64,000 bases of DNA from Siphonodentalium dalli. Taxonomy: Eukaryota > Mollusca > Scaphopoda > Gadilida > Siphonodentaliidae. This document shows, piece by piece, positions 31,173-43,190 of this stretch; position 1 is the first letter of the stretch; each line of letters starts with the position of its first letter. Made by a program: the position numbers and the translations under genes. The stretch spans positions 49,763,899-49,827,898 of the forward strand of contig CP136067.1 of the NCBI GenBank assembly GCA_032622095.1, read 5' to 3'. The notes below the pieces were generated by a model. That model was not told where the DNA came from and did not search any database. It was given only the letters and a program-made list of their open reading frames with translations.

Positions 31173-31850
31173 TTATCACCTGTTAGCGCGATAACTCAAT
31201 AAAATATTAACTGATTACCACCATATTTGATATATGAGTCTCTTACAACAATACCTCAAACGAGTTCGAAAACCAGGTTTGTCCGGAAAAAAATTCCGAA
31301 GTTATGGGTCTTAGTTTGTCTCTTTTTTAGCAATTTTATCACCGTTGGCGCGATAACTCGATGAAATATTACCTGATTTCAACAATATTTGGTATATGAG
31401 TCTCCTGCAACAATATCTTGGACAAGTTCGAAAACCAGGTTTGTCCGAATTTTTTTCGCGGAGTTAAGGGTCTTAGTTTGTCTATTTTTAGCAATGTTAT
31501 CACCGTTGGCGCGATAACTCAATGAAATATTAACCGATTTAAACAATATTTGATATATGAGTCTCTTGCAACAATATCTCGGACGAGTTCGAAAACCTGG
31601 TTTGTTTCGAAAAAAAATTCCATAATTATGGGTCTTAGTTTGTCTATGTTAATAACAATTTTATCACCGTTGGTGCGATAACTTAATGAAATATTAATGG
31701 ATTCCATTGATATTTGGTATATAGGTCTATTGCAATAATATACCACCGTCCGACTTTTTTCCCCGGAGTTGTGCACCTTATTGGCAGAAGTTTGGTTCGA
31801 CTGCCAAAAAACTCGACAAAAGCATCTTAGATGCGTACCCCTTGTTTATA
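31173..31850 (+). repeat. ~162-bp tandem repeat, four monomers
   Basis: TTTTATCACC starts monomers at about 31171, 31334, 31495 and 31659 (spacing 161-164). Each has GGCGCGATAACTCAATGAAATATTA, TATATGAGTCTC and GAAAACCAGGTTTGTCCG blocks. The run ends with hairpin GCATCTTAGATGC and CCCCTTGTTTAT, a Helentron-like end. Confidence 0.75.
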
Positions 31851-31865
31851 CCAGAGTTATGGCCC

Positions 31866-32115
31866 TTTTTATGTGTACCCATACCATAGTATGGTACACA
31901 TAGTGTCGACGTCCGGATTGACCACTCGTCGTTCGTCCGTCCGTCTGTCTGTCCGTAGACACTTTACTCATGGTGCGATAACTCAAATATTTTCTTTCCA
32001 ATCTGAACCAAATTTGGTTTATCAGATTGGAACCAAATTTTGTATGTGAGTTTATCAACCCAAAATACAGATCGAGTTCAAATATGGGTTTGATCCGATT
32101 ATTTTTAATGGAGTT
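31866..32115 (+). repeat. 5' fragment of another hairpin-ended element
   Basis: Opens with a strong hairpin (ATGTGTACCCATACC / GTATGGTACACAT), then CGTTCGTCCGTCCGTCTG and a GGTGCGATAACTC module. The later AAATACAGATCGAGTTC block is shared with about 38330. Confidence 0.5.
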
Positions 32116-32760
32116 AAATTTTTAAGAGAAAGTCAATCACACAGCAGTGAATTATTAGATTCTATATTTAGCTATGGAGAGGTACAGTTTATTGACATGA
32201 TACACTAGTGTACATATGGCCAGCTAGCAGCTGCAGAGACACTGTATCTAATCTTAGAAAAAAGTTAGCCCACCCATTCCCTAGTTCCATCATATGATGT
32301 CATTGAAAATGATTAACCCTCTCCTCACATCATATGGTTTTGATGCTTTTCATTTGATCGTTCTCTGATTCTATATCCAGGTTGATGGTGATCCACTTTT
32401 CACTTGCATGGATTTTGGGATTAAAATTAACCCAATCCATAGACACATGATATCCGATAGGCAGATATTTAATTATGCCTTTCACTTTGAGCCAGGTTCA
32501 GTAAGGATTTCTAAAAACCACCAATTCAATAATCATCATTAGAGGAAATGTCTTATTTTCAAATTCCCTCTATTGCATTTGGGGTGCAGGATAATAATAA
32601 CGTTGCTTGTATTCTTGAGACTGACTTATTGTATGGTCTTCTAAATCCAATTACTTGCTTTTATAGACTATTTTGTGATGCTCAGTTCATTAGTGTGGTT
32701 AAGATTAATCCCTTGCTATCTGATTTGATAACTCAAATATTTGTCAATGATTATGTTTAT
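32116..32760. other. Intergenic DNA without recognised feature
   Basis: AT-rich sequence between repeat elements; no exon, RNA gene or complete repeat recognised. Confidence 0.5.
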
Positions 32761-32761
32761 T

Positions 32762-34880
32762 AGCTCAACTTTACTTTGTAAAGTTTGAGCTATTGCCATG
32801 GCTTGGTATCTGTTGTGCGTGTGCGTGATTCGTTAACAATTTCCTTTAGCACGGGCTACAGTTTGTACCTTTGATCCGATTATTATGAAATTTGTCATGG
32901 ATGTTGACATGTAGATGGGAACGAGTCATTTTGGGGTCATTTGTAAAAAAAACATGGCCGCCATTGGCAATCGTGGATTTCAAAATTCAATCCATTAGCA
33001 CGGGCTACAGGCCGTACTGTTTGTCTTATTGTCATGAAATTTGTCATGGATGTTAATATTGACATGTAGATGGGAACGAGTAACTTTGGGGTCATTCGAC
33101 CAAAAAACATGGCCACCGGCAGCCATCTTGGATTTTACTCTTTGTATGACTAAATCCTTTAGCACAAGCTACAGGTCGTACCGTTAGTCTGATTATCATG
33201 AAATTTGTCATCGCTGTTGAAATTGGAATGTAGATGGGAATGAGTCATTTTGGGGTCATACGGACAAAAAACATGGCCGTCAGTGGCCATCTTTGATTTC
33301 AAAATTTAATCCATTAGCACGGGCCACAGGTCGTACTGTTTGTCTGATCATCATGAAATTTGTCATGGATGTTAACATTGACATGTAGATGGGAACGAGT
33401 AGTTTTGGGGTCATTCGGCCAAAAAACATGGCCGCCAGCAGCCATCATGGATTTTACTCTTTGTATGACTAAATTCTTTAGCACGGGCTACAGGTCGTAC
33501 CTTTAGTCTGATCATCATAAAATTTGTCATCGATGTTAACAATGACTGTAGATGGGAATGAGTCATTTTGTGGTCATTCGGTCGAAAAACATGGCCGCCA
33601 GCAGCCATCTTGGATTTTACTCTTTGTATGACTAAATTCATTAGCACAAGCTACAGGTCGTACCTTTAGTCTGATCATCATGAAATTTGTCATGGATGTT
33701 AATATTGACATGTAGATGTGAACAGGTAATTTTGGGGTCATTCGGCCAAAAAACATGGCCGCCAGCAGCCATCATGGATTTTACTCTTTGTATGACTAAA
33801 TTCTTTAGCACGGGCTACAGGTCGTACCTTTAGTCTGATCATCATAAAATTTGTCATGGATGTTAACAATGACATGTAGATGGGAACGAGTCATTTTGTG
33901 GTCATTCGGTCGAAAAACATGGCCGCCAGCAGCCATCTTGGATTTTACTCTTTGTATGACTAAATTCTTTAGCACAAGCTACAGGTCGTACCTTTAGTCT
34001 GATCATCATGAAATTTGTCATGGATGTTAATATTGACATGTAGATGTGAACAGGTAATTTTGGGGTCATTCGGTCAAAAAACATGGCCGCCAGCAGCCAT
34101 CTTGGATTTTACTCTTTGTATGACTAAATCCTTTAGCACGGGCTACAGGTCGTACCTTTAGTCTGATCATCATAAAATTTGTCATGGCTGTTGAAATTGG
34201 AATGTAGATGGGAACGAGTCATTTTGGGGTCATTCGGACAAAAAACATGGCCATCTTGGATTTCAAAATTTAATCCATTAGCACGGGCCTCAGGTCGTAC
34301 TGTTCGTCTGATCATCATGAAATTTGTCATGGATGATAATATTGACATGTAGATGGGAACGAGTAATTTTGGGGTCATTCGGCCAAAAAACATGGCCACC
34401 AGCACCCATCTTGGATTTTACTCTTTGTATGACTAAATTCTTTAGCACGGGCTACATGTCATACCTTTAGTCTGATCATCATAAAATTTGTCATGAATGT
34501 TAATAATGACATTTAGATGGGAACGAGTCATTTTGGGGTCATTCGGCCAAAAAACATGGCCGCCAGCAGCCATCTTGGATTTTACTCTTTGTATGACTAA
34601 ATTCTTTAGCATGGGCTACAGGTCGTACCTTTAGTCTGATCGTCATAGAATTTGTCATGGATGTTAACAATGACATGTAGATGGGAACGAATCATTTTGG
34701 GGTCATTCGGCCGAAAACATGGCCGCCAGCAGCCATCTTGGATTTTACTTTTCTCTTCATGTCTATAAACTAGTATTAGACATTCAAATTTCCACATTCC
34801 TAATTGCTCCATTGACTGTAATACATGTACATTAAATTATTCCCTTTCCAAGTTGAGCTACAGTGTCATTGACACTTTCA
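32762..34880 (+). mobile_element. HINE-like element B
   Basis: 5' hairpin AGCTCAACTTTACTTTGTAA then AGTTTGAGCTATTGCC; core of about 12 ~161-bp monomers (CATGGCCGCCAGCAGCCATC); 3' AAGTTGAGCTACAG and AGTGTCATTGACACT then TTCA. Monomers carry TTTAGCACGGGCTACAGG where element A has TTTGGCGCGGGCTACAGG, so the two arrays evolved separately. Confidence 0.72.
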
Positions 34881-35380
34881 TATTTCATTGTCATAGTTTA
34901 TAACACATAGTTAATCATGACACATTCTTCACTATAGATTTTGGTATCGATTGAATGGTTTTGAAAATATTAACCCTAATTTTAATTATATTTCTGCTGT
35001 TTATAGACTTGTATCTTTCCAATGATCAGCTTAGAAGAAAATTAACGCACCCATTCCATAGACATACAGTATACTTCCAATGTAATGACTCTAATATCTT
35101 CAATCTGACCATTCTCATATCTCACCTCTAGTTATCTCATAATTATGCATTAAAATATGTTATATCCAATCATTATCAATCATATTTTACCAAAATTATA
35201 ACTATTTTATCTTTAACTGTTATGTATAGTACTTCTGCCTGACTATGGACTGACCTTAATTAGCTTTATCACTCTATAAGACATATCTATTTTAGAGTGA
35301 CCTAATAGGTTGAAATCGAAAGCCATATCCATGTTCATATGGAAGGTGCCCAATAAGTCTTATGCCACTTTTGAACTTAA

Positions 35381-37490
35381 ATGTACTCAATCCGATTCGA
35401 TGGTCCCCATATTATCAGATTCCAACAACAACAATGTTTGGCTCAACTTACTTTGTAAGTTTGAGCTATTGCAATGGGTTGGCGTCCGTCAACAATTTCC
35501 TTTGGCGCAGGCTACAGGTCGTACCTTTGGTCTGATCTTTATGATTTCAAAATTAAATCCATTGGTGCGGGCTACAGGTCCTACTATTCGTCTGATCATC
35601 ATGAAATTTGTCATGGATGTTAATATTGACATGTAGATGGGAACGAGTCATTTTGGGGTCGTTTGGCCAAAAAACATGGCCACCAGCAGCCATCTTGGAT
35701 TTTAACATTTGCATGACTAAATCCTTTAGCGCGGGCTACAGGTCGTAGCTTTGGTCGGATCTTCATGAAATTTGTCATGGATGTTAACAATGACATGTAG
35801 ATGGGAACGAGTCCTTTTGGGGTCATTCAGCCAAAAAACATGGCCGCCAGCAGCCATCTTGGATTTTACTCTTTGCATGACTAAATCCTTTGGCACAGGC
35901 TACATGTCGTACCTTTGATCAGATCATTATGAGATTTGTAATGGTTGTTTACATTGACATGTAGATGGGAACGAGTCATTTTTGGGTCATTCGGCCAAAA
36001 AACATGGACGCTTTCAAAATTAAATCCATTGGCGCGGGCTACAGGTCGTACTATATATTTGTCTCATCATCATGAAATTTGTCATGGATGTTAATATTGA
36101 CATGTAGATGGGAACGAGTCATTTTGGGGTCGTTCGGCCAAAAAACATGTCCGCCAGCAGCCATCTTGGATTATACTCTTTGCATGACTAAATCCTTTGG
36201 CACAGGCTACAGGTCGTACCTTTGGTCAGACCATTATGAGATTTGTCATGGCTGTTGACATTGACATGTAGATGGGAACGAGTCATTTTGGGGTCGTGCG
36301 GCCAAAAAACATGGCCGCCGGCAGCCATCTTTGATTTTAATCTTTGTTTGACTAAATCCTTTGGCACGGGCTACAGGTCCTACCTTTGTCGGATCATTAT
36401 GAAATTTGTAATGGCTATTGACATGTAGATGGGATGGAGGCATTTTGGAGTCATTCGGCAAAAAAACATGGCCACTAGAGGCCATCTTGGATTTCAAAAT
36501 TAAATCCATTGGCGCGGGCTACAGGTCCTACTATTCGTCTAATCATCATGGGCTACAGGTCGTATTGTTCGTCTGATCATCATGAAATTTGTCGTGGATG
36601 TTAATATTGACATGTAGATGGGAACGAGTAATTTTGGTCGTTTGGCCAAAAAACATCTCCGCCAGCAGCCATCTTGGATTTTACTCTTTGCATGACTCAA
36701 TCCTTTGGCAAGGGCTACAAGTCGTATCTTTGGTCCGATCATAATGAGATTTGTAATGGATGTTAACAATGACATGTAGATGGGAAACGGTTCGTTTTGA
36801 GGTCATTCGCCCACAAAACATGGCGTGCAGCAGTATTTTACTCTTTACATGACTAAATCCTTTCACATAGGGTACAGGTCGTATCTTTTGTCGGATCATC
36901 ATGAAATGTATAATGGATGTTAACAATGACATGTAAATGGGAACAAGTCTTTTTGGGGTCATTCGGCAAAAAAAAACATGGCTGCCAGCGGCCATCTTGG
37001 ATTTTACTCTTTGCATAACTAGGCCTTTCAACTTTCCACATTCCTAATCACTCCATTGACTGTAACACATAAAATTATTCCCTTTCGAAGTTGAGCTACA
37101 GTGTCACACTTTCATTTTGAAATGCCACTTCATTTATCAGAATCGACTAATTGTCCAAAAATAATGCTATCCACTATAGTATAAAATTGCCCAAAACCTG
37201 TTATTTATCAACATTTTGTACAATAAAATTTTGCTGGTTTGTCAAATATCAGACACAAAAAGGCCACTTGATTTTAGAGTTACACATCTTCATCTGCTAT
37301 TTGGTCTTCGCATCGACTGGGCGGCCTGGGCCACTAAATATTCCAGGTGGTGAAAATAATAGATTTAAAAAATGATATCTACTCATTCTGAGCTTTGATG
37401 AATGGGTTCCTCGATTCATATCTAATATTTGTTACCCCCCTGAAGCCAAATAAATAGTAACTGAGGGGTGATTAATCGGATTGAGTACCT
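35381..37490 (+). mobile_element. TTAA-target TIR element, copy 3, with nested HINE
   Basis: Both ends present: ATGTACTCAATCCGATTC at the left and AATCGGATTGAGTACCT at the right, with TTAA on each side (35377-35380 and 37491-37494). Interrupted in its TTCCAACAACAACA-TTTTGAAATGCC region by HINE C. Confidence 0.75.
35441..37114 (+). mobile_element. HINE-like element C, nested
   Basis: GCTCAACTTACTTTGTAAGT then TTGAGCTATTGC at the 5' end; ~161-bp core monomers, several rearranged; 3' GAAGTTGAGCTACAGTGTCAC. Insertion lies in a T-run, comparable with uninterrupted copies at about 12440 and 27600, and consistent with T-T insertion by Helentrons. Confidence 0.72.
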
Positions 37491-37499
37491 TTAATTAAT

Positions 37500-38440
37500 A
37501 GTAAGGTGTGAATTGTTGAAAAGGTTGGTGTAAGGATTTATGAAAATAGCTAATCGCTATCGCCAAGGTATGGGTTAAACATCTGCCGATCGTGATCGGA
37601 CTCTCGTTCAACTAAGAATTGAACAGATTTGAGATGTTTATACTTACAAGATAACACCAGCAGCTTACCATTAATTACCTGTGATATCAGTTTAGCTCTA
37701 AGAGGGAAAAGAGTTAAATCTGATTTATTGAATTGGTGTTATTTTTAGCCATCATATGTTCAACAGTAAGGTGTAACCCATTCACGAATCAATGGACTCT
37801 CCCATTCAGTTCTAAAAGTATAAATTGGAATAGTCTATTGTTCATTTGTAGGGATGTTCTCATAATTTGAGCAGACCAAGAGAATCCCATTTAGTAGCAC
37901 TATTTTTATAAAGTTACGCAGTCCTATAATATGATATCTGATGCTCAATGTACTGCACAAATACAATTACTTGAATAGCCATCTGTTGTTTATTGCATTT
38001 CCATAGTGTGTGGACAGGGTTTATCAACTCCCACATAGCTCTCTGGTTTAGCCTATCAATGCAACATTCAAGTGACATACCTGGTACAGTCCCCTAATTT
38101 TATAGAGTTAAAATTGTTAACCCTGGTCATCAATTTTTTGCTTTTGTATATTTTTCATGTAATCATTCTATTATATCTCCAGGTTTCTCCTCCTACACAT
38201 GTATGGATTTTTGTAGTTAAAAATGAACCCTTCTCAACATTCCTGATATTTTAACAGAAATACCTTTCATCTGATATATCTCATTTTATTGAGATGTATG
38301 TAAATTTGGTATGTGAGTTTCTCAGCCCAAAATACAGATAGAATTCGAATTTGGGTTTGATCTGGTTTTTTTTTAACGGAGTTATGGCTTATGGATTTTA
38401 GCGTCCAAGCTGAAAATAGCTCATCACTATCGCCAAGGTA
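37500..38440. other. Intergenic DNA with one repeat fragment
   Basis: No gene recognised. About 38290-38400 is a fragment of the family at 31866-32115 (AATTTGGTATGTGAGTTT, CCCAAAATACAGATAGA). Confidence 0.5.
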
Positions 38441-40560
38441 TGGGCAGAGGCGGACTGGCCGATCGGGAGACCGGGATATTTCCCGATGGGCCGGAGGCCG
38501 GACAAATTCTGATTCCACGTGATTTTCTATCAAGCGAGAATCCGAGGGTTTTTTTACGGTTTGGGGGGGGGGGGGGGGTATATGTGGTTGGGCGGCCCCA
38601 ACCACAACTTGGGCCTCAAATGAAACTGACGTGGGCCGCCACATGTGTTGTTTAACCTGCCGTGTATCCAATAAGATGGCACTCTTCTCACATAAATTCA
38701 TGAAGTGAATTCCATTTTACGACGGCGTCTGAGATTGTCTCGATTGTAACCATATTTGGAACCGTCACTAAACAAGAATATATTGATTCGCAAATTATTC
38801 CACATATCAAATGTTTTACTTCGGATAATGTGTACTGCCAATATATATATATATACAAATATATCACCCGAGAAGCGGAAAACCGGCGAGGAAAGACAGA
38901 AGTTACCTAAATTGGGAAGTTTGCAGGTTCCCCATGTGAGCATAATGTGACGTTCGGGGCAGGGATGTGGCTAGGGGTCTCCGCTGGGGGGGGGTGTCCA
39001 CCTTGGGAAGTTCCAACTGCACCCCCCCCCCCCCCCCTTGAGTCGGAATCAGACCAACACAACTTTTTTTTGCATAATTCCATTTGCACCCCCCCCCCCC
39101 CCACCTTGAGTCGGAATCAGACCAACACAACTTTTTGCATAATTCCATTTGCACCCCCCCCGTGTACCTCATGCTCAGGCCTAATTTCCTATATATTCAT
39201 AAGCCATGCTTCTATTTTATTTTCCCAGTATGAGAACATTAAGATATTTTAACCTGAAAATTGCCCCAAAAAAAAACAACTAGTGATTTAATTCCAGACA
39301 AATGCACACAGCTACCGACAACAGACCAGGAAACACCGGGGCCGACCATGGTTGTTCGGCCCGGTGTGAGAAAATTTGGAAAACTATACAAGAAAATAAA
39401 TCGCAAATCCTAGCATCTAGACTGGCCTCAACTGAAGCTTTCCTAGTGTTGGAAATTTCAAACCTCATGCTCCCCCTCAGGTTGGAAAATTCTTCAACTG
39501 ATGACCATTTATGTCTACAAGTTTGACCAAATGTAGTAAAATATTGTTTTTGCTAAACTAATTAGCAGTTTTGTATTGGCCATGTGGATGGGGCAATGAC
39601 ACACCGGGCCGACCATGGTTCGGCCCGGTGTGCGAAAATTTTGAAATCTGAACAAGAAAATCGCAAAATTCCTAACATCTAGACTAGCCTCAAGCCTTCC
39701 TACTGTTGGAAATTCCAATGACGATGTTGACCAATTGTATGACAATATTGTTTTCTTAAATTAACTAGAAGTTTTTGACTGGCCACGGGGAGGGACCAGG
39801 ACACAAGCTTTCCAAGTGTTGGAAATTTCCAACCTGTCACCCCCCTAAGGTTGGAAAATTTCCAACTGATGACCATTTCTGTCAAAAAATTTTACCAAAA
39901 ATAGGAACATATGCAAATATTGGTCGAAAAACAATAATTCCCCCAATAAATTGTTTTATAATCAAACTAGAAGAACATTTTCAACCTATTGTTGGTGTAA
40001 AATTTCGTTGTGGCAGGTATGAAATTTCCAACTATTGAAAATATAGCTCTCTGCTGGGGGGGTGAGACACCCCCCCCCCCCCACACCCCCCCCCCCTCTG
40101 GCCACATCCCTGGTTCGGGGGAGGGTGGGGGGGGGGGCTGGTCGAGAGACCGAGAAAATTCAGGACGTGGGCCGCCACATGTGTTGTTTAACCAGCCGAA
40201 TTGGCTAATCGTAATTTTGTCATTAAATGAACTTGTCAGCATCATATAACACCACGTAAAGACCCCGTTAATCTCGAGATTCCAGCTGTAAATCCCAAAA
40301 GAATCTCACGCACCCCTCCCGGACCCTCCCCCAATTAAAATTTACTACAAAATAGGAACGCTTCAGTTGAAGCCAGTCTAGATGCTAGGATTTGCGATTT
40401 TCTTGTATAGTTTTTCAAAATTTTCTCACCCCGGGCCGAACAACCATGAACAGCCCGGTGCACATGTGTCCTGGTCTCTTGTCCGTAGCCGTGTGCATTT
40501 GTCTGGAGTTAGACGCTCGCTAGATGTTAGAATTTATGCAATTTTTCAGGTAAAAATATC
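38440..40560. repeat. G/C-tract and GC-hairpin repeat cluster
   Basis: Long homopolymers of G (38563-38578) and C (from 39022, 39090, about 40071) are embedded in repeats. CTTGAGTCGGAATCAGACC occurs twice (about 39038 and 39105). Hairpin units (ACACCGGGCCGA...TCGGCCCGGTGT) occur at about 39332 and 39601. The 39290-39440 segment has an inverted copy at about 40365-40510. GTGGGCCGCCACATGTGTTG occurs near 38630 and 40168. Likely several nested small transposons. Confidence 0.6.
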
Positions 40561-40606
40561 TGAATGGTCTCATATCGGGAATATATAGAACCACGGTTTG
40601 TGAATA

Positions 40607-41518
40607 TCTATTATATATTTTGGAAGATCTGTTTGTGTGTTTGTGTGTAATCGATGGACTCGAAAATGGCCCAGCCGATTTCGATGAAACTTGGTATGTG
40701 GGGGTATTTTCGGGTCAGGACTAACATAGGCCTATTAATTTGTCCGTGCGAGGTCAACTTTTCACGTGCCGAGGTCAAATCTGTTTTTACGCCGTTTTGC
40801 GCTAATATATTTCAGTTCGGTGCTTACAAATCGATTCGAAACAGCGCGAATAATAACATGCCAGTCATAATAATGACACTATGAGAATCTTTCGTGTTTC
40901 CTCTTTCCAACGATATATAATAGGTATGTATCCGTTTTAGTTATCTGCCTCAATTATTAAGAAGAAGTGGTACGATCTTCTATCAGGGTAAAAACAATGC
41001 GTAACTTCTATGACGTCGTTAGAGGTCATAAAGTTAGATCACGTTAACTCTTAACAGGCCGATGCATTTGACTGTTTAAGAGACGTCTTGGCGATATCTC
41101 GGGCACCGATGGTAATTTATCTTTACGTTGAAACTTGATAATTAATGAGCGTGTGTATATGAGGCGCGTTTATATACTTCAGTGGAAATCAAATCGGGTT
41201 AAACTGGCGGATTTTTACGGACGAAATTTGATGCATAGGGTATCTCGGTATCCGCTGGGCCGATTTCCCGGTATCCGCTGGGCCGATTTCCACCATTTTT
41301 GGGGTGTTGGTGTTTGACCCCACCTGACCTTGACCTTCAAAATGGTCAATTCAAGGTCAAATCGGGTAAAACCGGATGGATTTCGACGGGTACTTTTGTC
41401 GGGTACTTTTGTTCGGGCACTGTGTTTTGGACGGGTCAAATCGTGACCCCACTTGACCTTGGCCTTCAAAATAGACAATTCAAGGTCAAAGCCCGGACGA
41501 AGTCGGGTCACCTTCTAG
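40607..41518 (+). mobile_element. Non-autonomous Helitron (single)
   Basis: TCTATTATATATTTTGGAAG after an A at the 5' end; 3' hairpin GCCCGGACGAAGTCGGG, then TCACCTT and CTAG before a T. The 3' third holds repeated CCTTGACCTTCAAAATGG / CAATTCAAGGTCAAATCGGG modules, also found in unit P3 at 53146-53659. Confidence 0.85.
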
Positions 41519-41544
41519 TATAGGATATATTATGCCAGAGGTGC

Positions 41545-41640
41545 AAATGGAATTATGCAAAAACATGTATTTGGTCTGATTCTGATTCAAGGGGGGGGGG
41601 GGGGTGCAGTTGGAATTTCCCAAGGTGGACTGTGGACACC
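41545..41640 (-). repeat. Inverted copy of the poly-C repeat
   Basis: GTGCAAATGGAATTATGCA, a run of 14 G's (41591-41604), then TTGGAATTTCCCAAGGTGGA are the reverse complement of about 38990-39160. Confidence 0.65.
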
Positions 41641-41878
41641 CCTCGAACATGCAGATGGGCCGGTATTATATTAATTTTAACCACCCAAAAGAAGCAACCA
41701 CTCCAGCTGACCACTCAGGAAAAAAATAGCCCTTAAGGTTCAAATGTAGGAACATGCGTGCGTTTGTCCGAGCTTTTATTCCTACATTTTTTTCGCTAAA
41801 TGTTTTTTTAACTTGGCGCAGATATTTACTACCATGGGAAAATGTGCCTCTGCGATTATGATGTCCATCATACTTTTT

Positions 41879-43190
41879 AGCTCAACTTTACTTTGTAAAG
41901 TTTGAGCTATTGCCATAGCTTGGTATCCGTTGTCAGGGTGTGTGTGAGGGTGTGTGTGTGTGTGTGATTCGGTCAACAATTTCCTTTAGCACGGGCTACA
42001 GGTCGTACCTTTGGTCTGATCACTATGAAATTTGTCATAGCTGTTAACATTGACGGGAACGAGTCATTTTGGGATCATTTGCCAAAAAATCATGGCCGCC
42101 AGTTTAAAAATTCAATCCATTAGCACGGGCTGCATGATCGAGTGTTCATCTTATCATCATGAAATTTTTCATGGATGTTAATATGGACATGTAGAAGGGT
42201 TATTTTGGGGTCATTCGGCCAAAAAACATGGCCGCCAGCAGCCATCTTGGATTTTACTCTTTGCATGACTAAATCCTTTGGCACAGGCTACATGTCGTAC
42301 CTTTGCTCAGATCATTATGAGATTTGTCATGGTTGTTTACATTGACATGTAGATGGGAACGAGTCATTTTGGGGTCATTCGGCCAAAAAACATGTCCGCC
42401 AGCAGCCATCTTGGATTTTACTCTTTGCATGACTAAATCCTTTGGCACAGGCTACAGGTCGTACCTTTGGTCAGATCATTATGAGATTTGTCATGGCTGT
42501 TGACATTTACATGCAGATGGGAACGAGTCATTTTGGGGTCATTCGGCCTAAAAACATGACCGCCAGCAGCCATCTTGGATTTTACTCTTTGCATGACTAA
42601 ATCCTTTGGCATGGGCTACAGGTCGTACCTTTGGTCAGATCATTATGAGATTTGTCATGGCTGTTGATATTGATATATAGATGAGAATGAGTCATTTTGG
42701 GGTCATTCGGCCATGGCTGCCAGCGGCCATCTTGGATTTCAAAATTCAGTCCATTAGCACGGGCTACAGGTTGCACTGTTCGTCTGATCATCATGAAATT
42801 TGTCATTGACATGTAGATGGGAACGAGTCATGGGAACGAATCATTTTGGGGTCATTCGGCCATAAAACATGGCCTCCAGCAGCCATCTTTGGATTTTACT
42901 CTTTGCATGACTAAATCCTTTGGCATGGGTTACAGGTCGTACCTTTGGTCGGATCATCAATAAATTTGTCATGGCTGTTAACATTGACATGTAGATGGGA
43001 ACGAGTCATTTTTGGGTCATTATGCCATAAAACATGGGGGGAAATTCACTGTAAACAGCTGTATATGAATTTCTGTGCATACTATTTATCATGGATGTTA
43101 ACATGGACATGTAAATAGGAATGAGTCATTTTGAGGTCATTCGGCCAAAAAAACATGGCTGCCAGCGGCCATCTTGGATTTCAAAATTTG
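41879..43190 (+). mobile_element. HINE-like element D (3' truncated)
   Basis: AGCTCAACTTTACTTTGTAA 5' hairpin then about seven diverged ~161-bp monomers. The usual 3' AGTTGAGCT/hairpin end is missing; the array stops at AATTTGCAACAAAATAC. Confidence 0.65.

Noticed and set aside
38267-38701. 144-codon minus-strand frame
   Set aside because: Runs through a poly-G tract and known repeat fragments; proline runs come from the homopolymer.
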